The notes beneath the pieces were generated by a model. That model was not told where the DNA came from and made no database searches. It saw nothing but the letters and a program-made list of their open reading frames with translations. Below are positions 36,312 to 47,375 of a DNA stretch of 64,000 nt, piece after piece. The position numbers and the translations under genes are program-made. Source of the DNA: Anaerolineae bacterium (GTDB lineage: Bacteria > Chloroflexota > Anaerolineae > Aggregatilineales > Phototrophicaceae). Location: assembly GCA_022843385.1 (NCBI GenBank), contig JALHNT010000014.1:83297-147296 (forward strand), written 5' to 3'. Every line of letters starts with the position of its first letter. The first letter of the stretch is position 1.

Positions 36312-37184
36312 TCAAGAGAATACCTTATGCGGCTTCCATAATCCACCGCGAGCCTCGACCACCGCCACCAGTTGGTTAGCCGCATCATAGGCCAGCGCCA
36401 GCGTACCATCCACAGCCGATGCATCGGGCAGCATTTTCCCCTGTCGCAGGAAGTGTGCCTGGGACTCATCGACCACGAACGAAGGCCAGTCGGCTAAGGC
36501 GGTTTGAGCAGCGATCAGATGACGCGGCCAGTCAGTATCCACCACGAGTGCATCCAGCGCAACGGCGGTATCCAACATGAAACCGCCACTCCCCAATCGA
36601 ACCAATCCGCTCAGGTGTGCGCCGACGCCGAGGCACTGCCCGATGTCAAAAGCCAGGCTGCGGATATAGGTGCCGGGGCTGCACACCACCCGCAGGGTCA
36701 TGTGCGGCGGTGCCCAGCGTTCCAGTTCCAGCTCAGAGATGACAACCTCACGCGCGTCCAGTTCCAGCGTTTCTCCGGCGCGGGCGATGTCATACAGCTT
36801 GCGACCCTCGTGTTTGATGGCGCTGTAGAGAGGCGGAATCTGCTGGATGGTTCCCTGAAAGCGCTGGAGCAATGCCGCGACATCTGCTTGTTGAAGATGA
36901 CTCACGTCCGACTGGGCTGTGACAGTCCCTTCCGCGTCATAGGTGTCGGTGGTCACGCCGAGACAGACTTCTGCCCGGTAGACCTTCGTTTGATGCATCA
37001 CATACTCGCTCAGACGGGTAGCGCCGCCGATACAGACGATGAGAACACCGGTCGCCAGGGGATCGAGTGTCCCGGCGTGACCGACTTTCTTCAGGCGGAA
37101 GGTGCGCCGGATCTTCGCCACCACATCGTGGCTGGTCATCCCCGGAGACTTGTTCAGGTTGAGGAAGCCGAATGGTTCAGTCAT
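36312..37184 (-). CDS. truB: tRNA pseudouridine(55) synthase TruB
   Basis: The protein has 290 residues and makes pseudouridine 55 in the T-loop of tRNAs. The catalytic Asp is D41 in 'GHAGTLDPLATGVL'. 'NKSPGMTSHDVV' near residue 11 and 'YSAIKHEGRKLYDIAR' are further hallmarks, and a C-terminal PUA-like part is present. It starts 6 bases after the nrnA stop codon; ribF follows after 34 bases. Confidence 0.96.
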   Translation of the reverse strand: MTEPFGFLNLNKSPGMTSHDVVAKIRRTFRLKKVGHAGTLDPLATGVLIVCIGGATRLSEYVMHQTKVYRAEVCLGVTTDTYDAEGTVTAQSDVSHLQQADVAALLQRFQGTIQQIPPLYSAIKHEGRKLYDIARAGETLELDAREVVISELELERWAPPHMTLRVVCSPGTYIRSLAFDIGQCLGVGAHLSGLVRLGSGGFMLDTAVALDALVVDTDWPRHLIAAQTALADWPSFVVDESQAHFLRQGKMLPDASAVDGTLALAYDAANQLVAVVEARGGLWKPHKVFS

Positions 37185-37190
37185 GAGTCG

Positions 37191-38174
37191 TCAGGGAGTG
37201 GATGGCGCTGTAATCAACACCCGAAGCAGAGGCAGAACGCGCTGCTGCACTTCTGCCAGACTGCCGCTGACGGTCACGCCGGACGCCTGCCGGTGACCGC
37301 CGCCACCCAGGCCAAAGGCGACTGAGCCGACATCGTAGCCATTCTTGCTGCGAAAACTGATCTCTACTTTATTGTCCGGCTGCTCCTTGAAGACAGCGGA
37401 GATGCGGGCTTCTTCGATTGACACGAGCAGACTGACCAGACCGCCATCGGTCATATCATCCAGGCCGACCTTGTTCAGGCTCTCCAGCGTGATCGTTGCC
37501 CACACCAATCCACGATCAAATTCGATGGAGGGGAACGAGAGCTTCCACAACTCAAGGTGGCTCAGAGGCTTGCTGCCCAGCGTCCGGTCGATGATCTCAT
37601 ACAGCGATGCGCCGTGCAGCATCAGGTCTTGCGTCACCGCCATGGTGCGAGGTGTGACATTGTTGGTACGGAAGGCAATCGTATCGGTCACCATGCCGGT
37701 CAACAGTGCGGTCGCCACTGGCAGACTGAAGGGATGACCCATTTCGATCAGCCAGTCGTAGACGATCTCGCAGGCGGAAACGGCCTCCGGCACGACCAGA
37801 TGAACCGTGCCGAAGCGGGTGTTGGTGGGGTGGTGATCGAGGTTAACCACCAGCGGGCTGTGGGCGCGTCCATAGGCACCGACTTCGCCAGTGCGCTCTT
37901 CATCGCTGGCGTCTACCGACACCATCACATCCCAGTCACCCTGCCCCAAGTGCGCCAGGATCGTATCGCTGCCTGACAGGTATTTCAAAAAGGCCGGAGT
38001 GCCACCATCCACCGCCGCATCCACCGTCTTTCCCTGCTCACGCAGCGCCAACGTGAGACCCAACAGCGACCCGATGGCATCGCCATCCGGCTTGACATGA
38101 GTGACGACCATGATGCGATTGGACTGACGAACGGCTTCAGTAGCCGCGGCCCAATCAACTGGGTTACTCGTCAT
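37191..38174 (-). CDS. nrnA: DHH-family phosphoesterase (NrnA-like nanoRNase/pAp phosphatase)
   Basis: Read from ATG 38174 the protein has 327 residues; an upstream TTG is less likely. DHH motifs are complete: 'THVKPDGDAIGS', 'VSVDASDE', 'VVNLDHHPTNTRFG' and the DHHA1 signature 'GGGGHRQASG'. Family members degrade 2-5-base RNAs and dephosphorylate pAp. It overlaps the end of rbfA by 11 bases. Its place between rbfA and truB is standard in many bacteria. Confidence 0.92.
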   Translation of the reverse strand: MTSNPVDWAAATEAVRQSNRIMVVTHVKPDGDAIGSLLGLTLALREQGKTVDAAVDGGTPAFLKYLSGSDTILAHLGQGDWDVMVSVDASDEERTGEVGAYGRAHSPLVVNLDHHPTNTRFGTVHLVVPEAVSACEIVYDWLIEMGHPFSLPVATALLTGMVTDTIAFRTNNVTPRTMAVTQDLMLHGASLYEIIDRTLGSKPLSHLELWKLSFPSIEFDRGLVWATITLESLNKVGLDDMTDGGLVSLLVSIEEARISAVFKEQPDNKVEISFRSKNGYDVGSVAFGLGGGGHRQASGVTVSGSLAEVQQRVLPLLRVLITAPSTP

Positions 38175-38553
38175 CGGCCTCAACGCCCTTGACTTTGGTT
38201 TCCACGGCTGATGCTGGAATGTGGAGATCGGAGATCAGGCGATGGATACGCTCGCCCCGCTCCAGCGTTTTATCCCAGTGAAAAATCAATTCCGGCGCAT
38301 TACGCAGCCGCACGCGCTTGGCGACTTCACGCCGCAAGAAGCCTTTCGCCCGTTCCAAACCCGTCAAGACGGCTTTCTCACGGCTTTCGTCACCGAGCGC
38401 GTTGATATAGACACTGGCGAACATCAATTCCGGGTCGAGCTTGACCTCGGTGACCGTGATATTCTTCAAGCGCGGGTCGGCCACTTCGCGCAGCAGCAGC
38501 TCACTGAGAATGGATTGTATGCGTTCGGACATGCGATCCTGAATGATCGTCAT
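38164..38553 (-). CDS. rbfA: Ribosome-binding factor A
   Basis: The protein has 129 residues with the single KH-like fold of RbfA. Recognisable stretches are 'LSELLLREVADPRL', 'ITVTEVKLDPELMFASVYI' and 'LRNAPELIFHWDKTLERG'. It assists 30S subunit maturation near helix 1 of 16S rRNA. A very strong AAGGAGG sits 6 bases before the ATG. It lies between infB and nrnA. Confidence 0.95.
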   Translation of the reverse strand: MTIIQDRMSERIQSILSELLLREVADPRLKNITVTEVKLDPELMFASVYINALGDESREKAVLTGLERAKGFLRREVAKRVRLRNAPELIFHWDKTLERGERIHRLISDLHIPASAVETKVKGVEADDE

Positions 38554-38576
38554 GGATAGCCTCCTTCATTCGGCTT

Positions 38577-38596
38577 ATCCCCGTTCAGACGGGGAT
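38577..38596 (-). other. Intercistronic hairpin between infB and rbfA
   Basis: A perfect 8-base-pair stem ATCCCCGT/ACGGGGAT (38577-38584 with 38589-38596) has a tight 4-base loop. It lies 7 bases after the infB stop and 23 bases before the rbfA start. No T-run follows, so it may be an mRNA-stability or partial termination element rather than a full terminator. Confidence 0.45.
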
Positions 38597-38603
38597 TATG
38601 CGA

Positions 38604-40400
38604 TCAATTCACCCGTTCGCTGACGTAGAATTCGATCAGATCTCCCAGACGGAATTCATCGAAATTATTCAAGCCGATGCCACATTCAAATCCCGAGCGA
38701 ACTTCGCGCACATCATCTTTTTCGCGCTTGAGCGAACTGACGCTTAAGCCCTCGGCCATTACCTTGCCCCCACGCTTGACACGCGCCCGCGCGTTACGGC
38801 GGATTTCGCCATCGCGCACATAGGAGCCAGCGACCACGCCGACCTTGAGCTTGAACAACTGCCGCACTTCCGCCGTGCCGATGGTACGGTCGGCATAGAC
38901 TGGCTCCAGCATACCCTTCAGCGCCAGTTCAATGTCTTCGAACAGCTTGTAGATGATGTCGTACTGGCGAATCTCGACGCCGAGCGAGTCGGCCAGACGG
39001 CGAGCCGCATTGTCAATGGTGACCGTGAAACCGATGACAATTGCACCGGATGCACCAGCCAGGTTGACATCATTTTCGCTGATGTTCCCCACGCCCTCGG
39101 CAAGGATGCGAACGCGAATGCCCTCTTCATTGTCATCGCCGATGCGCTTTAAGCCATCAACGACGGGTTGCAGCGAACCCTGGACATCCACCTTGACGAT
39201 CAGAGTCAGTTCTTTGGCTTTACCCGCCTCGAATTGAGCAAACACATCCTCGAGTGAGAAGGCTCGTTCAGGCCGTACCAGTTGCGCCTGAGCCGTCGTC
39301 CGGCGCTCACCGACCAACTGGCGCGCCAGCTTGTCATTTTTGACCGCTTCGAACGAATCGCCGGCGGCTGGGGGTTCGTTCAGCCCCAACAGGCGTACTG
39401 GCACCGATGGACCAGCCGACTCAAGCTTCTTGCCGTTCTCATCGAACATGGCCTTGACGCGCCCAAACGAGCGCCCAGCCACGACGATGTCACCCCGATG
39501 CAACGTGCCATTTTGAACCAGTACGGTTACCAGCGTCCCCTGATGCGGATCGACCTTTGACTCCAGCACGACGCCGCTCGGGTCGGCTTCAGGATTGGCA
39601 ACAATTTCGCGCTCTTCCGCCGTCATCACAATTGCTTCCAGCAGATCATCAATCCCAGCTTTTTGCTGCGCCGAAACTGGCACAACCAGCGTGTCACCAC
39701 CCCACTCGTCGGGGGTCAGGCCGATATCAGAAAGCTCTTTCTTCACTTGCTCGACATTGGCATTGCGCTTATCGACTTTGGTGATCGCCACCACAATCGG
39801 CACATTCGCCGCACGAGCGTGACTGAGTGCTTCTTTGGTGGTTTGCATCACGCCGTCGTCAGCCGCCACTACCAGGATGGCGACATCGGCACCCTGTGCT
39901 CCGCGCGCCCGCATAGCGGTGAAGGCTTCGTGACCAGGGGTATCGAGGAAGGTGAGCGGTTGCCCATTGTGCGTCACGCGGTAAGCGCCGATATGCTGGG
40001 TGATGCCACCGGCTTCACCGGCTGCCACCTGTGACTTACGGATGGTGTCAAGGAGAGTTGTCTTGCCGTGATCAACATGACCGAGGATGGTCACCACTGC
40101 CGGGCGGCGCTGCAACTTGTCCGGACGCTCGGCTTCATAGACCTTGCGCCAGACCTGAGCATCAACGGCCTTCTTTTTTTCCTCTTCAACAGCAATGGTG
40201 GTGGCGGACTGGGCTTCGTAACCCATATCCTCGACCACAATCGCCGCCGTATCGAAGTCAATCTGCTGATTGATCGACGCCATGATCCCGCTGGCGATGA
40301 GTTTCTTCATCACCTCAATCGGGCTGGCACCAATCAATTCGGCCAACTGACGAACGGTTATGAAATCGGGTAACAGGACTGCTTGTTTTTCCTGCGCCAT
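38604..40400 (-). CDS. infB: Translation initiation factor IF-2 (short form)
   Basis: Read from ATG 40400 (GGAGG at 7 bases) the protein has 598 residues. It brings initiator tRNA to the 30S subunit. An N-terminal IF2N domain (about 10-55) is followed almost directly by the G domain: 'GHVDHGKTTLLD' (G1), 'DTPGHEAF' (G3) and 'VAITKVDKRN' (G4, with Thr where Asn is usual), then domains II-IV. The long charged N-terminal extension found in enterobacterial IF-2 is missing. A 110-base gap separates it from ylxR upstream. Confidence 0.96.
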   Translation of the reverse strand: MAQEKQAVLLPDFITVRQLAELIGASPIEVMKKLIASGIMASINQQIDFDTAAIVVEDMGYEAQSATTIAVEEEKKKAVDAQVWRKVYEAERPDKLQRRPAVVTILGHVDHGKTTLLDTIRKSQVAAGEAGGITQHIGAYRVTHNGQPLTFLDTPGHEAFTAMRARGAQGADVAILVVAADDGVMQTTKEALSHARAANVPIVVAITKVDKRNANVEQVKKELSDIGLTPDEWGGDTLVVPVSAQQKAGIDDLLEAIVMTAEEREIVANPEADPSGVVLESKVDPHQGTLVTVLVQNGTLHRGDIVVAGRSFGRVKAMFDENGKKLESAGPSVPVRLLGLNEPPAAGDSFEAVKNDKLARQLVGERRTTAQAQLVRPERAFSLEDVFAQFEAGKAKELTLIVKVDVQGSLQPVVDGLKRIGDDNEEGIRVRILAEGVGNISENDVNLAGASGAIVIGFTVTIDNAARRLADSLGVEIRQYDIIYKLFEDIELALKGMLEPVYADRTIGTAEVRQLFKLKVGVVAGSYVRDGEIRRNARARVKRGGKVMAEGLSVSSLKREKDDVREVRSGFECGIGLNNFDEFRLGDLIEFYVSERVN

Positions 40401-40510
40401 ATATGTCCTCCACAATCGGATGAACAACAGGCCAGGAAAAGGGGATTCCGTTTCTTAGCCCGCTGTGCTTGACTTGCTACTCACGAAGCCGTCATCACGA
40501 CCAATGGTCA

Positions 40511-40788
40511 TCATGATTGCGGTTTCGCCTGCGATAGTTTTTCGCGGTCTTCCATACTGAGCGTCATACGCAACGCCTGATTTAGAATGTCACCATGAAT
40601 GGCGCGTTCCCAACAGCTCACGTCATCACACAAGTACGCGCCACGTCCATTCATCTTGCCACTGGGGTCGATCACAACTCCAGCTTCAGATCTGACCAAT
40701 CGGATCAACTGGCGTTTACCAGCTTTTTCCCGGCAAACCACACATGTCCGCACTGGCACATGCTTGATTTTGGGCTGTGAAGCGGCAC

Positions 40789-40792
<4 letters not shown>
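40511..40792 (-). CDS. ylxR: YlxR-family protein (RnpM-like)
   Basis: The protein has 93 residues. It has the family signature 'VPVRTCVVCREKAGKRQLIRLV' near the N-terminus (only its core, RTCVVC, is the diagnostic piece) followed by 'GRGAYLCDDVSCWERA'. YlxR proteins bind RNA, and one (RnpM) is reported to modulate RNase P. It overlaps the end of nusA by 4 bases, the standard position in nusA-infB operons. Confidence 0.92.
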
Positions 40793-42669
<1,877 letters not shown>

Positions 42670-42774
42670 AACATTCCCTGATCTAAACGCCCATACTTGG
42701 GCTGTTCATGCCATCATCATACCGCAAATTGGTACAACTGAAATCATCAATCGAGCAACTTGCACAATAATGAC

Positions 42775-42799
42775 GAAAAGTGGGGGTTGCCCACTTTTC
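42775..42799 (-). terminator. Rho-independent-type terminator of the glycan cluster
   Basis: A perfect 10-base-pair stem GAAAAGTGGG/CCCACTTTTC (42775-42784 with 42790-42799) closes on 5 bases. It lies 48 bases after the stop of the last gene of the large minus-strand cluster and before nusA, so it separates the two operons. Confidence 0.75.
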
Positions 42800-42847
42800 A
42801 TTCACCGACACACAAATTTTAACAGGTGTTACGATTACTGACAAGAG

Positions 42848-45800
42848 TTAGCCCGCTGGCGTCGATTCCGGCGTCTGCTCGATCAGGAATTCCGGTGTCA
42901 CTTCCACGGTCAATTCCATATCAGGAAATACCAGCTCAACCGTCATCTCCGCCGGCCCTGGCACTAACCCTGCCGGTTGTTGCGCTGGCGCAACCAGCGG
43001 GAAACCAGCAAAGCGCAGGATGCGCCCAACTACTGCATCAGCCGCATACACGCTACCCTCGCCATCGACGGCGACGCCGCCAATACTGGAGAATTGGTTT
43101 AGGCCGGGACCTTCACGGTTCAACTGACCGAACGAGCCGACGCAGTTGCCCGCAGTGTCATAGACTAGAATGCGTCCAGCATCAGGATCGGTCACATAGA
43201 TCAGCCCACGCCCATTATCGATGCTGAGGTAAGGCCGGTTGCCCAGGTCCTCCGTCCAGCCGCGCACCCGGAAGTGATTGACCATCTGCCCTTCACGGTT
43301 GGTGTAATTCATGGCGGGAGAGCCATCGAGCGAGAAGACCGAGATTCGGCGATTCCAGGTATCAGCCACATACAGCAGGTTATCGGCTCCAATCATGACC
43401 CCGCTCGGTTCATCGAGTTGCCCAACCCCGCTGCCGCCCGAACCAATATCACGCACATACTGCCCGGCGCTGGTATAGACGCGGATGCGCTTATTGCCAG
43501 TATCGGCCACATAAACCTGTTCCTGATTATCCAGCGCAACCGCACGTGGCCCCCAGAATCCATCAAAAGGTTCTGGCCGCGCTTCCTGGCCATATTCGCC
43601 GCGCTGCCCCCAACTGGTGATATACTCACCTTCCGGCGTGAATACCTGCACGCGGTAGTTCCAGGTGTCCGCTACATAGACATTGCCTGATATGGTGCCT
43701 ACAGCAATCCCGTTGGGGCGCTCCAACTGACCAGGGCCAGTGCCTCGACTGCCAAAGACGAACGCCAGCGTACCATCCGGGTTGAAGACTGAGATACGGT
43801 GGTTAAATTCTTCCGCTACATACAGCCGTCCATTCGGTGCAATGGCAATCTGGCGTGGTGTATTGACAGGCGCTATCGCTTCGCTGCCCGCCGGTTGCAA
43901 CACCTGGTTAGCATCCAGTATCTGCCAGTTCGCTGTGCATTGATTGGTATCAATCGTTCCCGCAACGACAGCCGAGCCATTTCCCGTTCCCAGATCCCAG
44001 ACCTGAGCCGCAATATCGCGCCGGACAAAGACATACATCCGGTCAGAGACCGGCCAGCGTACCAAACCGCCATCCCACATCGTCGAGGTATCACGTCCCT
44101 GAACAGCGGCTTCCGACTTAAGCGCCTCGGCATAGGCTGTGTAATCGCGCGACCACCAGATGTCGAAGATCGCCTGGCGATAGGCTGCGCTCAACGAGTT
44201 CGCGGGTGATAAGTCAAACAGGGTGTTCACGCGCTGGGCCGTCAGGTTGAAGTATTCCTGATTCGGCCACCACATACGCGGGTAATCAAACTTGAAATAG
44301 CGGTCTTCCAGCGCACTCTCGACCACAGCGCGGTTTTCCTCACCGACTATCACGACGGCCGCATCATCCATCGAACGCGGGCTGGGATTTTCCCCCAGGA
44401 AGACAGCATTGCGGAAATCACGGAAGTACCAGGCACCGGGCCAGGAAATCTTGAAGTCATAAGCGAACTTCAGATCCATCCCGCCAGTGACACGCTGACT
44501 GAGTTCTTCGATCTGCTCGGTCACATCCTTGTTGGCTGGTCCACCATGGGCATAAACCAGATACTCCGTTGGCAGGTCGTAGTTGATGAACGAGGCCATC
44601 CAGGCGGAACGGAAAGTGAGGAGCGAAAGCACGCCGAAGGCTGCCACCACCACCATCACACGGAACTGTCCCCATCCGGTACGAGTCGCTGTGCGCACGA
44701 TGGCATAAATGGCGATGCCACCGATCACAATCCCCGCCATCCATTGCACGGTACGGGCGATCTGTACCTGCTCCAGTCCACCCACTCCACCGACCACCAG
44801 TGGGGAAATCAGCTGCACCCCCGCCACAAACAGTACCGGCAGCAGCAGCAGATACAACCACGAACGCTGGAAGAAGGCCCGGACATCAATTCGTTCGAAG
44901 TAACGCCCGAAGTACCACCCGGCGATGAAGATCATCGGGGTCGTCATATGCGTTCCCAGCCAGGGCATCTTTTCCCCGGCCAGCGTATAGGCAATCAGGT
45001 TCAGCACCGCCCACCATGAGGCGAAGATCAGGAATGGCACCGCGCTCAGGCGTTCGGCTGGATCAAGCGTCCGCCGCTTTTTCGGCGCGAGGGGATCAGG
45101 CGGTTCAGCAGCAGGCTCAAGTTCGTTTTTTGCTGACTCGTCGTCATAAGCCAGCGTTTCCACCGCCGGGGGCAGCGATGCTTCCAGACGGTTACGCCGG
45201 AAGCGCCAGTACATCGTCAGGCCAGTGAACATCGCCAGGGTGCTGCCAATGACCGGCAGGAACTCGTAGAATGGCATGATGATCGCCAAATAGTAATACT
45301 GAGGCTGACTGCCACGCCGGACTTCCTGCTGTTCCAGCCAGTATCCCAGGCTGCCAATCAGACCGGTGCCGATGCCTTGGAGATTGGTGAAGATGGTGGT
45401 GAAGAAGAACAGGAACAGGCCGTAGAAGACCGCCATCGCAATCCACCAGCGCTTGTTGTTCCAGATCATCCCAGCGACGATTGCCACAATGAACGCCGGC
45501 GCAACCGGAATGGCGGAGAGAAAAATCTGAACAGCGAAGATCGAGGTGTCGAATTGAATCGGGATCGCCGCCTGAACCGCGTTGGCAATCTCCTGTAACG
45601 ACATCATGCTGGTTGGATTCATCGCCTTGATGATGAATGGTGTCAACCAGGGGAAGCTCAGTCCGCCCAGGATGAGCAGAATGTCAAACTCCGGGAAGCG
45701 ATGCAGCTTGCTCCACCAGCCCGCCCGCCAGGAGTAGACCAACGCAGCCACAATCACGGCACAGACACCCCAGAAAGCATACAGCGGCCAGGCGATGTAA

Positions 45801-46828
45801 CCAGGGGTTTCGACCCCGGCTGGCACATGTGAACGCTCCTCAACGATGACGAAGAAAATGGCCGTCGCCAGCACCAGAAAAGCCAGGATAAGCAGATCTA
45901 GCCAGGGACGCCGCGACGGGCTGCGCCAGAAAGCCCAGACCATCGGCACAATCATGATGAATGCCGTCGCCAGCACCACCAACACTGTCCATAGGATAAA
46001 ACTCTGATATTCCAGTGTCCCAGCGGTAAGCGTGTTAGGCGAGTCGAGCGGCGTAATCGCCAGCACAATGTACATGCCCAGCGCCGCGACCGCCGCGATC
46101 AGCACCGCCAGGGATAGGAAATAAAATAGCGACTTCCCGGGCAGGTGAAAGAAATACTGTCCCAGTCGGACAACCCAGTAGAGCGTCAGCACACTGCCAA
46201 AGATGGCGATGTACATGAAGGCCGTCTCTTTGGTCGCCAGACTTAACAGCAGCGCGCCGGAGAAGATGTAGAGCCAACGGGCTTTACGCCTTAAATGTCG
46301 TGGGCCGTTGAGGTACATGAAAGTGCAGTACACCATGACCAGCGTGTAAAAGATGGATGGTGTATCCTCGCGGATGTAGCGGTTGTAGTACAGGATCAAC
46401 GGCGAGACCAGGAACATGATACACGCCAGAATCGCGCCCCAACGCCCGATCCAGGGGCGGAAGAGCAGCGGGAACATCACCATCAGAATGCCCAACACCG
46501 CCGGATAAATGCGGGCGGTGAAGTCATTATCGCCGAAGAGAAAATAATTGAGCGCGGTCATGTGGAACAGCACCGGGCCATGCATCAGCGGCGTGTGCTG
46601 AAAGATGCCCCGATCATACAGATCCCAGGAGAACTTGGTATGCAGGCTCTCGTCATGACTCATGGTGCGATCACCCAGCACATAGAAGCGGGTGAAAATC
46701 GCCAGCACCAGGATGATGACATAGACCCAGAACTCCCAGTTCAGCTCCAGGCGAAAACTGAGGGCACGGCTGAGCGAACTGGCTTTTGGCTCAACGGGAA
46801 TGGGGTACGGCTCGCGTGTAACTTCCAT
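42848..46828 (-). CDS. TIGR03663/Agl23-type GT-C membrane protein fused to NHL beta-propeller
   Basis: The protein has 1,326 residues. Residues 30-745 carry about 16 membrane helices in a GT-C (GT39-like) arrangement, with the acidic loop motif 'MSHDESLH' (H58-D59-E60-S61), 'HGPVLFHMTALNYFLFGDND' (83-102) and 'GEKMPWLGTHMTTP' (618-631). A soluble stretch (750-980) leads to a beta-propeller of NHL repeats (about 985-1275; 'LYVAEEFNHRISVF', 'VYVADTWNYRVQVF', 'VYVADTGNKRIRVY', 'LYVADTWNRRISVF'). The membrane half resembles TIGR03663, associated with polyprenyl-linked sugar transfer or flipping in archaeal N-glycosylation. The propeller is probably outside the cell. GAGGA precedes the ATG. Confidence 0.85.
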   Translation of the reverse strand: MEVTREPYPIPVEPKASSLSRALSFRLELNWEFWVYVIILVLAIFTRFYVLGDRTMSHDESLHTKFSWDLYDRGIFQHTPLMHGPVLFHMTALNYFLFGDNDFTARIYPAVLGILMVMFPLLFRPWIGRWGAILACIMFLVSPLILYYNRYIREDTPSIFYTLVMVYCTFMYLNGPRHLRRKARWLYIFSGALLLSLATKETAFMYIAIFGSVLTLYWVVRLGQYFFHLPGKSLFYFLSLAVLIAAVAALGMYIVLAITPLDSPNTLTAGTLEYQSFILWTVLVVLATAFIMIVPMVWAFWRSPSRRPWLDLLILAFLVLATAIFFVIVEERSHVPAGVETPGYIAWPLYAFWGVCAVIVAALVYSWRAGWWSKLHRFPEFDILLILGGLSFPWLTPFIIKAMNPTSMMSLQEIANAVQAAIPIQFDTSIFAVQIFLSAIPVAPAFIVAIVAGMIWNNKRWWIAMAVFYGLFLFFFTTIFTNLQGIGTGLIGSLGYWLEQQEVRRGSQPQYYYLAIIMPFYEFLPVIGSTLAMFTGLTMYWRFRRNRLEASLPPAVETLAYDDESAKNELEPAAEPPDPLAPKKRRTLDPAERLSAVPFLIFASWWAVLNLIAYTLAGEKMPWLGTHMTTPMIFIAGWYFGRYFERIDVRAFFQRSWLYLLLLPVLFVAGVQLISPLVVGGVGGLEQVQIARTVQWMAGIVIGGIAIYAIVRTATRTGWGQFRVMVVVAAFGVLSLLTFRSAWMASFINYDLPTEYLVYAHGGPANKDVTEQIEELSQRVTGGMDLKFAYDFKISWPGAWYFRDFRNAVFLGENPSPRSMDDAAVVIVGEENRAVVESALEDRYFKFDYPRMWWPNQEYFNLTAQRVNTLFDLSPANSLSAAYRQAIFDIWWSRDYTAYAEALKSEAAVQGRDTSTMWDGGLVRWPVSDRMYVFVRRDIAAQVWDLGTGNGSAVVAGTIDTNQCTANWQILDANQVLQPAGSEAIAPVNTPRQIAIAPNGRLYVAEEFNHRISVFNPDGTLAFVFGSRGTGPGQLERPNGIAVGTISGNVYVADTWNYRVQVFTPEGEYITSWGQRGEYGQEARPEPFDGFWGPRAVALDNQEQVYVADTGNKRIRVYTSAGQYVRDIGSGGSGVGQLDEPSGVMIGADNLLYVADTWNRRISVFSLDGSPAMNYTNREGQMVNHFRVRGWTEDLGNRPYLSIDNGRGLIYVTDPDAGRILVYDTAGNCVGSFGQLNREGPGLNQFSSIGGVAVDGEGSVYAADAVVGRILRFAGFPLVAPAQQPAGLVPGPAEMTVELVFPDMELTVEVTPEFLIEQTPESTPAG

Positions 46829-46844
46829 AATTCCTCAATCAACA

Positions 46845-47375
46845 CTAAGGTGTGGTAACGGCATCGGGGCGCAGATGGTTGAGGCGCGCCTGAGGCGTGG
46901 CTTCGGGTGTTAAACGGATCAATAGCGCTGCGACGCTGGTCGCCTCGTTTTGGATGGCTTCGGTGCTGCCGGGAGTAGCCTGCTGCACGACCGGCACTGG
47001 CGGCGTCGGCGGTTCAGCCAGCGCCAGCCCGCGTTTGTTCATGGTCAACGGAAGTAGGAAAACCATCACGGCGATCAGAGCGATCAGACCATAGCGGTAG
47101 GTATAGATTTCCGGCAGGCGATTCGGGCGGCGTGGTTTGTCCTGCATCGCGGCCCACACCTGATCAAATGGCACCGGATTTCTGGAGCGCCCCACCAATG
47201 GGACATCCCGGCGCAGATGCTCGATCACCTGCTGCTGTTCCTGAAGTTGCTGATAGCAGACATCACACTGCTGAAGATGCTGCCCTACCTGTCGCTGCAG
47301 GCGCGGCGGCAGTTCACGGTTAATATAGGCCAGCAAATGTTTCTGACAGCGCTTGCAATTCACGGTCTTTACCAC
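46845..47375 (-). CDS. Zinc-finger anti-sigma factor
   Basis: The protein has 176 residues. The zf-HC2/ZAS domain is intact: C7, C10, H33, C37 and C40 (H-x3-C-x2-C), the site through which anti-sigma factors grip their ECF sigma factor. One membrane helix lies at about 93-112, followed by a Pro/Thr-rich outer segment. It starts with GTG and overlaps the sigma gene by 7 bases, so the two are a translated pair. It should hold the sigma factor at the membrane until an envelope signal releases it. The TIGR03663-NHL gene follows 16 bases later. Confidence 0.88.
   Translation of the reverse strand: MVKTVNCKRCQKHLLAYINRELPPRLQRQVGQHLQQCDVCYQQLQEQQQVIEHLRRDVPLVGRSRNPVPFDQVWAAMQDKPRRPNRLPEIYTYRYGLIALIAVMVFLLPLTMNKRGLALAEPPTPPVPVVQQATPGSTEAIQNEATSVAALLIRLTPEATPQARLNHLRPDAVTTP

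Noticed and set aside
36278..36469. 64-codon N-terminal extension of ribF
   Set aside because: It overlaps truB in another frame on the same strand and has Trp/Arg-rich out-of-frame character; the ATG at 36277 gives a standard RibF.
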